Shown here piece after piece: positions 1 to 12,330 of a stretch of DNA of 64,000 nt (position 1 is the stretch's first letter; the number at the start of each line of letters is the position of its first letter). The stretch is taken from the NCBI GenBank assembly GCA_025991245.1, contig BQMJ01000041.1:1-64000 (forward strand), in the 5' to 3' direction. The position numbers were made by a program, and so were the translations under genes. This stretch comes from Galdieria partita (Eukaryota; Rhodophyta; Bangiophyceae; Galdieriales; Galdieriaceae). Below the pieces are notes generated by a model that was not told where the DNA came from, did no database searches, and saw only the letters and a program-made list of their open reading frames with translations.

Positions 1-499
1 AAACCCTAATAAACCCTAAATAAACCCTAAATAAACCCTAATAAACCCTAATAAACCCTAATAAACCCTAATAAACCCTAATAAACCCTAATAAACCCTA
101 ATAAACCCTAATAAACCCTAAATAAACCCTAAATAAACCCTAATAAACCCTAATAAACCCTAAATAAACCCTAAATAAACCCTAATAAACCCTAATAAAC
201 CCTAATAAACCCTAAATAAACCCTAAATAAACCCTAATAAACCCTAAATAAACCCTAATAAACCCTAATAAACCCTAATAAACCCTAATAAACCCTAATA
301 AACCCAATAAACCCTAATAAACCCTAATAAACCCTAATAAACCCTAATAAACCCTAATAAACCCTAATAAACCCTAATAAACCCTAATAAACCCTAATAA
401 ACCCTAATAAACCCTAATAACCAATAAACCCTAATAAACCCTAATAAACCCTAATAAACCCTAAATAAACCCTAAATAAACCCTAAATAAACCCTAATA
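1..499. repeat. Telomeric repeat array (chromosome end)
   Basis: Nearly uninterrupted tandem array of AATAAACCCT (10 bp) mixed with the 11-bp variant AAATAAACCCT. The strand shown is the C-rich one, so the G-rich strand AGGGTTTATT(T) runs toward the left edge, as expected for a left chromosome end. A few units are irregular (around 303 and 418), and the last units run directly into subtelomeric sequence. The unit is an extended relative of the plant AAACCCT repeat. Confidence 0.95.
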
Positions 500-846
500 A
501 TAAACACTCAGTAAAACCTGAATAAGAAAGAAAAATGCCAACTTCCTCCTGCCGGCCTAGACATATTTTATAGTTTACTTCTTTTTTTTCTCTTAGTTGG
601 ATTTCATACGAAAGTCTCTTAATTGTATTTGGCCTCTTACTTGTGTTTGTTGTCTAGTATAATGAGTCACAAACTTTTTCTGTGTGTTTTTTGGCGTCCT
701 GGCGACCTTTCTTGTGTGATTTATTTCTTTTATATTTGTATTTGAGGTATATTGCGTAAATTTTTATAGGCGAAGAGAGAAATTTTATATTTTACTTTTA
801 ACTGGTGATTGTCTTTTTTTTATGTTGGGGTGTTTTTATGTACCCA
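500..846. repeat. Subtelomeric repeat, copy 1
   Basis: About 345 bp that recurs immediately downstream. Shared landmarks are GTAAAACCTG, AAGAAAGAAAAATG, ACATATTTTA, GTCTAGTATAAT, GCGTCCTGGCGAC and TATATTTGTATTTGAGG, in the same order and spacing. The copy starts right at the last telomere unit. No coding potential is seen. Confidence 0.85.
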
Positions 847-1200
847 ATAATAATTCCTCAGTAAAACCTGATTAAGAAAGAAAAATGTCCACTCCCTTCT
901 GCCAGCCTACACATATTTTACAATTTACTGCATTTTTTCTCTTAATTGCATTTCAAACGAATGTTTTTTAATTCTATCAATCTTCTTTCGTTTGCTTTTA
1001 GTCTAGTATAATAAGTTGAGTCACAAATTTTACTGAGTGCTTGGTTGCGTCCTGGCGACTTTTCTTGTGGGTTATTCTTTCCTTATATTTGTATTTGAGG
1101 CATATTGCATGAATACTTGGAAACGAAAAGAAAAAGTTTTTATTTTGCTTTTTACTAATGATTGTCCTTCATTTGTTTACGCATTTTTATGTCGTGTTGT
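847..1200. repeat. Subtelomeric repeat, copy 2
   Basis: Second tandem copy of the preceding unit, with the same landmarks in the same order but diverged by eye to roughly three quarters identity. It is preceded by a telomere-like remnant (CCCAATAATAA at about 843), just as copy 1 is preceded by the true telomere. This suggests the unit was duplicated together with its telomeric junction. Confidence 0.8.
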
Positions 1201-2784
1201 GTTGATTTAAAATTTGAAGCGGTTTGCTTGATTGGAAATTTCTTTTGGGATAATTGTTGCCTTGGAACCGTCCTTTTTTATTGTTTTAGTTGCAGAGCCA
1301 TTTATTAAAGCTTTTTTTTACTGCTTTTTACTTATTCTTGTGAAGCTGTATTCATTGGGTGAAGGATCCTTTTGTTTTATTCTGATGGATGAATTTTTCT
1401 TTTTCTATCCTGTTAGTTTCTTTCTATAGTATATGACTTTTGTTAGAAACAGTAATAAAATTAAAAAAAATTAATGAACCCTAAAAAAATTGCTATTGTT
1501 CTGTACTAGGTCATTCGCATTTGATGATTTCTTAGGTTTTTGGAAGTCTCAATTCATTGGAGAAAATAACGAATTGGTTCTATCAAGACCTTTATTTTTG
1601 GTTTTAGTATCGTAAAAGTAATTAATTCTCAAACTGTACTGCTTGTTTTGCCAGAGATCAAATGACTTGCCATGTGAGCTAATTCTGCGTATGTTTGTAT
1701 TTGTTGTTTACTACGGGTGTTTAGGTAAAATACTAAGATACTATTTTAAATTCAGAGCTTTTTTGAGTTAAGGAATTTCTCTGTTACTTTGCAATAATTC
1801 GAAATTTTGAGCTGTTTAGAAATTGTGAGAATTTTTCTTGAATAGTTGCTTTTTTGTTATTGTTAGCATCATTAATTTCGTTCTTGATTGAAACAGTTGC
1901 ACAGTAAGTTAATAGCTTTTTCTCATATTATGATACTTTTCGTTGTGTGGTATTCGTGCCGAATCTATTTGATGAAAAATCCTTTTCGTTTCTGATATTG
2001 GATAAATTTACCTAGAATCGCCCAGTTAATATATTCCAATAGTATTTGAACTTTTAGGTAAACATGCATATTTAACTTGAAATTCTACCCGAATGAAGTA
2101 TTATAAAACCAAGAGGAGGAAAGAATACTTAATGCTTTCAGCCAGGGCGTGCCTGGTTTTTCAGTTCACTGAGCTCTAGTAGTCTCAAAGTAGGAGTGGG
2201 CAGAGTGAATTGTTTATGTCCGGTTTCTTATTTATGTTTTTTTGCCAAAGAATAGTTATGTATTGTTTTATTTTTTATGCTTGCTGTGCTACTGACCAAG
2301 TTTGGTTTCCTGTCAGCTACATTTTGTTTAAACTTTTTTTGGATTGAAAACTGGAGTTAGTTTTTTACATTCCTTCTTTAGTTCAAATTTTATTATGAAT
2401 GCACAATTTTTTCTGCTACTTTTGTATCGTTTTGTGATTTTAGGTGGTTCGTTTAAATGGTACCCTTCTAGTGACGTTAGTCTAAAGTGCAAGAATTGTA
2501 CGCGAACAAGTCGTCGCAAAATTAGAACAATCTTCCATTATGTAACATTTTCATTTCTTTGTATTTTCTGCTTTCATTGCTGTTTTTATGAATTGTCACT
2601 CCGTTTTACTACTTTTTTTCCAATGAGAAAAACAAGTTTCTTTTTCTCCTGTATTTCTACGTGATATAGTTACTAAATTCCTTTCATCAAAGGCACTGTA
2701 TTTTTTTTTCTCTGTGAACAGATTACTGTAACTTTTTTACTTCGTTTCACACAGTTGAGAAATATCTGCCTGACGAGGACAGAT
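1201..2784. other. T-rich subtelomeric stretch without recognisable gene
   Basis: The plus strand is visibly T-rich with many short T runs. Only short open frames of low complexity occur on either strand, none resembling a known family. A single telomere-like AACCCTAAA lies near 1477. Nothing else is supported here. Confidence 0.6.
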
Positions 2785-2991
2785 TCATGGTACCAATGAT
2801 GTAAAGAACAAGTGGTACTTAAAAATTTCTCAATATATTCTCATTTTTTTATTTCTCTAAACGTTTTTTCTATGCCTTTTTTTGAAAATTGGTTTTGGTA
2901 TTGTTCCTTTAGTAAACCGTATAAAGAAATTCCTAAACTGGTAATGCAAAAATTGCCTATTCCCCTTTGATATATTGCATAAACTTCTCTT

Positions 2992-3039
2992 CAATACCAT
3001 TTCATAATGCCAATGCAATACCGTTTCATAATGCCAATG
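2992..3039. repeat. Two-copy 24-bp tandem repeat
   Basis: The 24-bp unit CAATACCATTTCATAATGCC plus AATG is present twice in direct tandem. The copies differ at one position (CCATTT versus CCGTTT). Confidence 0.85.
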
Positions 3040-3569
3040 CAATAAAACTGAAAATGAAATGCTGAAATCTTTTTTTTTTTAACTGTTGTTACAAGTTTTG
3101 GAATTTTTTTAAATTTTTATGCCTTGGTGACATAGGAGTTTTCTCGTTGAATTTGTCTTTTCATGGTACTACATTGTAGCGATGATGTTCTTTGTTTATT
3201 GCTTTTTCTTATTAACATCGCTGCTGTCTTCAGTGCATACATAATAATAAGCTTTGAATATGGATAGTTTCGAAACTTTTGTTTCAAGGGTTTCGCCAAG
3301 ATCTTCATGGTTGAACCTTACCTTATTAGAATCGTTTTTAGAAATTTGTCTCATATAGCAAAATTCTAAGCATTGTTATTTGGTCATTTTATTGCATTCT
3401 ACGGTGCAACGCTATTGAAAATTTAACCATTTGGTATGTCGTTTCTGCTTTTTGATGGTCTAGACACACTGCTTGCTTCATTCTTTGACTAGCCTTACTT
3501 GAAATATAGTGTCGATATACATATTTAGCAAAAAGTAAACAGTGCTTATGCTATTCTTAGATTCTCGAA

Positions 3570-3830
3570 AGCAATACTTTGTGTTTTGGTAAACTTTTCG
3601 AGCCGCCTCGTATCTATTCTCTACTATGTCAAATTTTGAATCTCTTTGTCGGATTTTCAGTGTGCACTCTTATGTCACAGATTTTTGTTCAATTGTTACT
3701 TTTTAAGAATGAATGAGCTAGAAGGTTCAATTGTCGTTTAGGCTCTTTGTTCACATTTTAGAAAGTTCACTTGTTTGATCATTTCTCTTCTAGTACTACT
3801 GTCTGTTTTTCTTTTGTGTTTTATTTCTTA
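3570..3830 (+). repeat. Dispersed subtelomeric repeat, copy A
   Basis: Shares an ordered series of blocks with sequence 8.5 kb downstream: TCTATTCTC, a CACTCTTATG/TACTCTTATG block, TTGTTCAATT, AATGACTGAAC-like sequence, GTTCACATT/GTTCATACATT, and TTCTAGTACTACTGTCT. It is decayed, the same orientation as copy B, and no coding frame is recognisable. Confidence 0.7.
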
Positions 3831-5319
3831 TAACCCTTGAATGTGTAATGAAGTTTTCCTAGGTTCTATTTCACATATGCAAAAACTGCTCGAGATGAGA
3901 ATATATTGATTTTTTCTATATGAGATTTGTTCTACTTTTCTTTTTACTAAATTTCGCATTGCCACCTACTGCTTACTCCTAGGAACAACTAGAAGTACTG
4001 ATGCCATAAAAGACAAATAATGTATTGAAATTCTTCAATTTTTTCACTTGCGCCAACCTCAAATTCTTTCTTTTTCTATAAACTCTATTCGAGACGACAT
4101 TTTTATCGCTCTTCTAATGAACCGTAGATATTTCAGAAAAACAATTCTTTTTTATTTGAAACCACACGACTTCTCATTCCTTTTACTAAAATGCATGTGT
4201 TTTTCTCAATTCACTAGATCGTCGAAAAAGAATGTAATAGAGTATAAAATTCAGTGGTTTAGATTCGATCACATACTTGTGAAATTGTGTCAAGATTCTT
4301 CAAGATTTTAGTGATTTTGCTAATTTACCTTGAGTGACAAAGTAATTCCTCCTTGGAAATCTTTTGAGAATCACCCCCACAGTTGTATTGGTATTGCATG
4401 TTAGCGATATCCAATTGTTCCATTTCTTTCACTTTTATTGAAGTTTTTAATTTTTTGGGGGAGCTGAGCAATTTTTGTTATGAATTAAATTTATTGCGAA
4501 ATCTAAATTTGGTAATTTTTACAGCTAACCTATTGCATGGCTTGTTTCACTATAGTCGTTTTCGATATTGAAAAGCGACAGTTTTTCGAAAAGTAGAATC
4601 TTGCAACTGTTGGTTGCTACTATGTGGTATCTTTTATCGGAAACCTTTTTTCTAAAAAGTTGTTTTGCTTTCTTATGGTAACTGGATCCACTGTGTTCTA
4701 TTTTATGATTATCGGTATAATATTATACACGAATTGTACTGTTGATATATATAAGGAATATGAAGCATGCCAAGCTTTTGCCACTAAAAAGCCTCAAATG
4801 AATTAAACCGCTAGCAATCTAGCCACAAAAATTCAATGTAGGCTTATAGCAACTTGGATATTATATGCTTTATGTCAGTTTGACTATGCTTTGAATAACA
4901 GCTTGTATTGAAACATATCTCTCAAAAGCACTTTTCCTCCATGAGTTGGTAGCATTTTGATTCTTGTTCTTTGAAATCATCCTGTTGTTTTTGTTTTTCT
5001 AATTAAATATATAAAATTTCTTTTGAGTATTTAAGTTTACAAAAGTACTGAATTGTTTTCGACGAAGGATATAGTAGATTTTTCGTTGAACATGCATTTT
5101 GGACACCTCTTCTTACTATCTTTTTCGTTATCGATCAATGTCCGTTGAAGAAAACAATCAGAGATATACTTATTCAATAAAGACAAGTAGTATATGAGAA
5201 TTCTTCAACTTTCTAGAGATTGTATTTCTCTGGCTGTCTTTCTTTTCTCTATGGGTTATTTTCAAAATCGATATCTTTATCGTTCATTTATTAGTCTATA
5301 AGTGCACGAAAGAAAGAAA

Positions 5320-8300
5320 AGTTACAAAGGTCCAATAAAAAAAGAATTGTCTATTGTCCCCTGACATACATCATGCGTTTTCCTTCAATGAATTATGTTC
5401 TCTTGAAACCAATGTTATAAAGCAAAGAATTATTTAATAATTCACATATTTTGACTTACCTTGTTGCTTTCATATTCAGTAGTTTCGAAGTTTTTTTTTG
5501 TTTGTTGATCCATTCGTGTCAATTCAATTTCGCCTATGAATCTTCATCCTCTAACATACTCGTGCACTTGTACCGATTTTGACTGAGGAAACGTTTTCAT
5601 TTGTTTGGAGCTAACATAACTCATTATTTACTTGAAATGTTGCTAAACTAAATCGGCTCCGTTTTCTGAAACATCTTTGCTCGGAATCTACCAAATCACA
5701 GTCATTCTCAATTCATTGACAGTAGTTTTAAGAGTACAACCTTTTATCGCCTTGTGTTTCTTTGTGGTGTCTTATTTATCATTTAGCCATCCGATAAAGC
5801 AGTTTTTTACGTTTTCTGATACATTTATATTCCTTATTTTATTCTGTGAGTATCTTCGTACACTAATCTGCTACTTTGGTGGTGATATACATATAGAAAC
5901 AAAAGTAAGCCATACCATATATATGCCATAAAAAAGCCTTCAACTGAAAGAAATTGTAAACAATGACGACGTAGATATTCGTCATGTCTATTGTTCTTCC
6001 TCTTTCTATTTGCTTCATTGCTAGATGACCTATACTTTGAGTGGTAGCAATTCGAAGAATGTATCCCTGCGTAGCATTCTTCCCTATTGGTCTTACTGTA
6101 CTTTTATTCTTTTTCTCTACGTTCAACTTGTTCTTCCTTTTTTTCTTAACTTGAAATACCCTTTTAGTCTTAGTATGCATTTCATGAAATTTTGGTTTCT
6201 TCCTAGCTCTTTCTCTTGAATTTTCTATTTGAAACTCTTTGTTTAAGAAGTCCTCCAATCGGAATTCTATTTCTTCCATGATTGCCATAAGAAATTTCAA
6301 TGCGTTTTGCTTTTCATACTTATCTAGCGTTTAATTCGTTACTTGGTTAATAGAAATGAATAAAATATCTTCCATAGAGGTACATATTCATTTCTATGTT
6401 TTAATAGGGAGCAAGAGCAAGATTGAGACTGGACGCCCGTGTTATTGACACAACTTGGAATACTGTGATATTGCCGACGTTGCAGGAGAAGCTCAACTTG
6501 TACTATTCTGGTGTACTTGCAACCTTGCTCAAGAATTTTATTCTATATCAAGTATGGGAAGGTGCACTATCGAAGATTTTGAATCATTCTTTGGTGTTTC
6601 CTTAACTTTGTCAGAGGAAAATGGAGTATGAAAGAAGAGTTTGGTAATTTTTATTCTTTCTATTCCTTCATTGCTGTTTATTTCTACTACTAGTTGTTTT
6701 TATATTTACAAGTAAATGGCACTCTAGTCATTTTGAGGCAGTTGGAGCCTACTCTGGGCAAATCGTAAAATATTAGTCACGTATGAGAAAAACACATTTT
6801 TCTCAAAAAAAACTATCCCCTAGTGACTTTTTACACGATATCTGGATTTAAAAAAATTTCCAAAAAAAATTTTCAATTTGTCGAGAATTGGCTACGTAGA
6901 ACAAAGCGCAGCCCATGACAGCCAAAAGGCAATACAGGAAAGTGAGGGGAAATGAATCAATGAACCCTCATGTGAACTCAAATGACTTCTTACTGGATTT
7001 CCCAACGACCCAGCTTGGATTCTAATTCAGCCTAGTAAAATCTACAATGCAACAAGTTTCTTCATTTGCAACACAATGTACTAAGGTTCTACATATTACT
7101 TGCTACAATTGGTTTCACAGATGCCACTTTCTAATTTAGTCTCTTGTAAAGAACACAGGTTTCTTTGTAAAATTGCATTTCTTCTTGTTGAGTTTGTATG
7201 GTTTTTGAATGTGTAGTTTTTTCCAGGTACTACTTTAGGTGTTTTTTATGTTAATCTTTTTCCTCTTTCACATCACAGTGTAATTGGAAATGATTTCAGC
7301 ATTGTGTATCATAGACAACTTTATAGCTTTAATGTATTTTAATCCGAACTTTTTGTATGGTCCGCTTTTATATGATTTCCTAATTAATTCGCCACTGGGT
7401 TATATAAAATTTCGTAAACTTTTTCTTCTCTTAGATACCCTGTAATTCGGCAATTTGATTGTGTTTGTTCTTGTTTTAGCTGAATAGTTTGTTTTGAACT
7501 GATATTGTTGTTGCCAGAAATTTTTGGTTTTCTTTTTCTCTTTGCAATTGAATATTCTATGTGGAACTCTCACAAGTACATGTTGTCTTCAATAAGTTTC
7601 TGCGATAAATAAAGCTTCTCATGTCAATTGTCTTGCATCTCTATTTATCGTTTTGATCGATTTGGGTTGTTTGAGACTTTTCTTTTAAACTGTGGTCTTA
7701 GAAGCATCTTTGTATAGTTGTTCTTCATAATAAAGTTTTTCTTATGAAGCGATACGAGAACTTTCTTTTTTGGCGTTGGGTGACAGCTCTATTGCATTGG
7801 CCCCAGCTCTGTCCAATTATGAATAATTCTAATTGGCTGATTGGTAAAACTTGAATGGTCAATTCTAGTCTTTGCCTTCTTTTAAGAATTTGTGTTGATT
7901 CTTTGAAGTCTCTCTGTTTACACCTTTGTGACTCAAAGTGGCTAAACGTTGAGTCTCGCCTCTCCTGAATTGAAGCATATCCAAATTGCCAAGATTCGAT
8001 TTTTTTGATATTATCAATTGTATTTTCCTTCTATAATGGTCTTTTTTTGTACTGTGTATTGCAGTTGGTGTTTGTCTTTCTTTCTTGGCTAAAAGTCTTT
8101 CTCTTTTGTATATATATGATGAGGTAATTTGTCTATAAAAGAAATTACGTGTCGTGTACATTTTTTATTATCAATTGAATAGAAAGAATTCCTTGCCTTT
8201 CAGACATTTTTATCATTATTACAATCCAAATGTTGGCTAGAGTTCTTCTTGTATAATTAACTAGTCACGAAATTCAGCGTGTATTCATTCACGGACGCTA

Positions 8301-9039
8301 GACTTCTATGAAAATAAAATTTTAGCAACCATACCCACCAGTATGAAGATCGATCGTTCAAGTAAACAGGGCATCAAGAATAAAATATTCATGTCTTGCT
8401 CAATTTTCTTTGTAACATAGGAAGATCCTGGAATATCTTGCGCATATCTAGGAATGTTGCTCAGTAAAGTAATTTAATATGCTGAAAGAATCGCTGTCTA
8501 AAATGAACAATGTATTTATAAATTCTTGGACAGTTGTCAATTGGTATACTTTGTATTTGTCAGGCTTTTTATAGAATTATACGTTTTATAGTTGATTGTG
8601 ATTTCCCAATAGAAAGACAGGGTTATTTAAGTGCCAACAGTAATACTATTCAAACAATATCCTTTCAAAAACTGTGTCTCACAAACTGTCAACTGCTGAG
8701 TATTTATAGACTTGAGCACAAAAGACTACGGTAGCTATTCCAAGCATACACTATGCCGACGAGTTGCGAAGCCTCGCTTTTGTGAAAGTTTTTCCCACCA
8801 GACACTCTTTTTCTTCCAAGTCTTGTTTCGAATTTGCATCCTTCAAGTGACCTCGTCAAGTAAGATTAGCAAACAACGACGTAAAGATGCTTCAAAGTGG
8901 GTATACAAACTCTGTTCACGTCCGTTTTCGAAACAGCAACTCACAGTTGAACTGCGCAGTTCAGTTGCCACGAGCCAATCTTCCCTCTCCACTTGGACAA
9001 TAGATTCTCGATAGACAAAAACTGACAATGACAAGAATC
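5320..9039. other. Subtelomeric stretch, mostly T-rich, without supported gene
   Basis: No convincing gene. The longest open frames are a minus-strand frame of 145 codons near 5863-6300, which is Lys-rich and low complexity, and a 60-codon plus frame at 6423-6605 in a slightly GC-richer island (one stretch reads LPTLQEKLNLYYSGVLATLL). Neither matches a family I know. The plus strand changes from T-rich to A-rich near 8.6 kb. Confidence 0.5.
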
Positions 9040-10740
9040 GTTTTTGTGAAGAACCAAAGAGAATCAACTCAGAATATACTACGACTGCTACAAACGAACT
9101 TGGTAATTGTTCCACAAGAGAGAGTCCTCCTCTGTTGTTCACAGGACAACAATTAGTAGAACAATTCAGTTCAAAGACCAAGTTCCATTGAAAGACTCTA
9201 TTGGGACAAAGATTCAGACTCAAAGACTATTTGGAGCCTTTGTGCCGACTGGTGCCTCAGTACTCCAAAGGAACAAAGTATTCAAACAGACCAGAATCTA
9301 AAGATCAACAATTCTCTTGAAAGTACCTACGTTGCATTCGACATGAAGTTGGAAGCGACTTTGAGGTTCAAGCCAAGTCGTTGACAGGAAACGAACAAAC
9401 CAAACCGGGCCTTGGTTGGTATTTCAAAAAGTGCAAAGTCATAAAACTTCAAAGTTTTTTTCGTACTAAAAAGTTCTCCTCTAAATTCAACTCTACTTAT
9501 ATTTTCATAAAAAGGAACAATTTTATCCACTTCAAAACAGGTGGTAACAAAGCAACTACAGCCACAGTTGAGCAAAACAATCACAAAGAGAGATTGGGCA
9601 AAGTGACGTTGAAGAGCTCTTCGAGTATCGTCAAAAGTGCACACGCCATATAGTTTCATATGTACCTAGTGAAAACTTTCCAAGGGAACCTTCCACTCAA
9701 GAGTTTACCTAGAATACTATTGATTCTCTAACGTTGCACTATTTGAAGAGAACCGTTGTGTTAGAATGATCGTTGACATAGCCCTGAGAGTAAAGCCCGC
9801 CATTGTATAGTGAGATAAACTCACCTTTGTTATTTACCTCGGAGATTTACTTGCTTCAAGTTGATTTGGAGAACATTGAGCTCTAGTCTATAGGAATCAT
9901 TTCAAGAAAGTATTGTCTGCCACTTTCAAACAGAGAGGAGTGTTTCCCATAACTTGGAAGGATTTGGTGTGTAGTTGCCAAGTTGTCATACAGAAATTTC
10001 GTCAAGTAGAGTGAACGCTTATGCTGGTCAATGTCTAGCTGAACTGTTTGCAACTTGGAGGACTGTGAATTTTGTGTTACCAGTAACAAGGACTTTTTAG
10101 ACTTTTGCAGATTTGAGTTTATACACTATGGTCGAGTGTTTCAATTATCAACAAAACGTTTAAGTACACATTGGAAGTGACACATGTATATAATTTGTAT
10201 TTTGCCTACAAGTATGTTGATAAAGAATCCAGTCAAGTTTCTCAAACAGCTTGAGTACATAGACCAAGTGTCGCATATTCTATTTTGTATAATTCAATTG
10301 CGAAAATAAAGAATTAGTTGTTGACTCTTTCTATTTTGTATAAAAGCTATATATGAAAACTGTCCATAATGGCATAGCGTCACGACTCACATAGTAAGTA
10401 TCATTGCAAGAACCTTGCCTTGTTTGTCCCTTGACAACAACAGTCAAAAACAAAGACCCTCGAGCCACTTCCTCCTTATTCATCTAAAACAGCGCAAAGT
10501 TTCAGACAGTCTACGTTTCACAAAACTCAACAATCTACCACGGAAAATTCTGCAAACACTAGAGCACTCCAAAGTTGGAGAAAGATAACCAAATTGTCAA
10601 GGTAGCTTCCCAAGACAAAGAATTGACTACATTAGTAAACCCAACAGAGAAAAGCAAAGCGGCAAGAAAGAAGCAACTCAGTCATAAACTCTTCAACTAT
10701 ACCCAGAATACTTCAACACGTTAGGAAGCAAGTACCGGGA
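9040..10740 (+). repeat. Decayed dispersed element, copy 1 (class unresolved)
   Basis: Fossil repeat. Its left part (about 9040-9470) aligns with 11150-11560, its middle part (about 9480-10090) with 13500-14100, and its right part (about 10130-10740) with 14280-14570 and 27000-27560. All copies have the same orientation. Conserved landmarks include AGAATATACT followed by GAGTGCTACAAA-like sequence, GAGTGTTTCCCATA/GAGTTTTTCCCATA, GACTCACATAGTAAGTA and a short block that stays similar at protein level between copies. It looks old and heavily broken. I cannot assign it to a transposon or retroelement class, and no terminal repeats were recognised. Confidence 0.6.
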
Positions 10741-11149
10741 CTCACTCTCGATTCTAGTTCCCTCAGAGTTTCTCTGATAAAAACCACAGACGCATCTACA
10801 ATAGTTATATCAAAACCCCACTCTCATGGAAACTTTCAAAGTTGGCTATTATCCACATTTATTCTAAAACGCAACGCCAAAAACTCAAACTTAGAAATAT
10901 ACCTGTTGTACAATTTGGAAACATAGCAGCTGGTCAAGAACTCAAACAGTCATAAAGCTTTATTTTACTTTCTGTCAACTAGCTCATATATCGCAACTTT
11001 CATGATTTCTTCAAGTCGGTCAACGGAAGGTTGAAAGCTGCCATCATCACTCCGCCTGTTCCAATCAAAGCAATCCTCTCATGTCTCCTCTTTAGTTGGA
11101 TAAGAGACTTTAAATGGTCATAAACTGACAAATAAAGGAACTGGTTGTT

Positions 11150-11560
11150 TGAAAAACACAAGAATCAACACAGAATATACTTCGAGTGCTACAAAAGAGC
11201 TTGATGAGTGTGACACAAAAGAAGATTCACAACAACAATTCACAAGACTTTACTTTGTAGTATACTTGGACTTGAAAAACCAAGTTACACGACAAGACTG
11301 TATATGGGCAGGGGTTCAAACTTAAAAATAGAATTGGGAACTTTTTATGCCGACTTTCTTTTACAGTACTCTATACAGTAAAAAACGCCTATAAACTTAC
11401 CACAAAATAAAGAGCAACAGTTTTCAACAAGGATCCAAGTTGAGGTTCGGCATGAACTTGGACTAAAGGAAACTATTTTTCAAGCTTTATGGAACTCAAG
11501 TTTCAAGTCATTGAAAGTTTACGACCAATACTAACAGGTCTTGAATGGGCAAAGTTTGGT
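11150..11560 (+). repeat. Decayed dispersed element, partial copy 2
   Basis: Aligns with the left part of the copy at 9040-9470. Shared order of blocks: AATCAACACAGAATATACTTC, CTACAAA, ACAACAATTCACA, CCAAGTT, ATGCCGACT, AGTACTC, then a motif like GTTGAGGTTCGGCATGAACTTGG. It is old and degraded, same orientation as the other copies. The flanking 10741-11149 and 11561-12084 hold nothing recognisable. Confidence 0.5.
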
Positions 11561-12084
11561 CTTGAAGAGTTTCTCGTTCGAACCCACTGTTTGACGCTTT
11601 AGAAATTATTGCCAAAATTTATCGTTTTGCTTTGAGACAGTATCATTGCATTGAAGTGGAATTATTTTACTTTGTTCACTGAATCTTGAACCTTCTTTAC
11701 AGATCACAATGCTACTCTCCAACAAAATGAATTGAGTACATTCTTAGCTTCTTTTGTGCGTCGATTCTATGCTTGACTTGTTCTTGTGATTCAAAACTCA
11801 TCTGTCTATGGTCACAATTCTACTATATTTGTATCCATTTAGGCGATTCTGTCAAACGAATTTGAGTCGAAACCCAATTCTTATTTATAAGGATGCTTCA
11901 AATCCATTTTACATAGAAAAACGTTTTAAATTGTCAATTGCCAAATTCATTCGAGTCGAATCATTTCTGTAAGCTCCAAGTATACTATATTATTTCCCGT
12001 TGATGACACATTAAAATGGCTATGATGAAGATTATGATGGCTATTACACTGGTAGTCTTCTTGAGTTCCCCAAAAATGAACTTT

Positions 12085-12330
12085 GAGTTTTGGTTGAAAC
12101 ATTTTAAGTCTCTTTTTATCTATTCTCAACAGGGTTAAACTTAAAATCACTTTGTTGGCTTCTCAGTATGTACTCTTATGACTTTCTTGTTCAATTTTTA
12201 TTTTTTAATAATGACTGAACTCAGAGATTCATTCGTCAGGTAGGCTTTTTTGTTCATACATTAGGAAGCAGTTGATTTATTGTTCCTGTTTTTTCTAGTA
12301 CTACTGTCTTTCTTCCTTCTGTGTTTAGAA
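12085..12330 (+). repeat. Dispersed subtelomeric repeat, copy B
   Basis: Counterpart of the block at 3570-3830, with the same ordered landmarks including TATGTACTCTTATG and TTTCTAGTACTACTGTCTTTC. It occurs as a T-rich island inside otherwise A-rich sequence, which argues that it was moved or copied here in the present orientation. 12331-13499 contains no supported gene. Confidence 0.65.

Larger units (their letters stand above)
2785..5310. repeat. Degenerate tandem blocks with about 1.18-kb spacing
   Basis: Three blocks at about 2790-2930, 3985-4140 and 5155-5300 align by eye. Each begins with ATAAAGACAA-like sequence, followed by an ATTCTTCAA/TTTCTCAA motif, a run of T and TCT, then TATCGTTC/TATTGTTC and a block like TAGTAAACCGTATAAAG. 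The spacing is about 1190 and 1170 bp, so this looks like an old tandem array of roughly 1.18-kb units. The parts between the blocks are too diverged to align confidently by eye. Confidence 0.5.

Noticed and set aside
5863-6300. Minus-strand frame of 145 codons in the subtelomere
   Set aside because: Lys-rich low-complexity translation from T-rich sequence, no family resemblance.
9327-9659. Overlapping frames of about 90-110 codons on both strands
   Set aside because: They lie inside a decayed repeat copy, and related copies do not keep either frame open.
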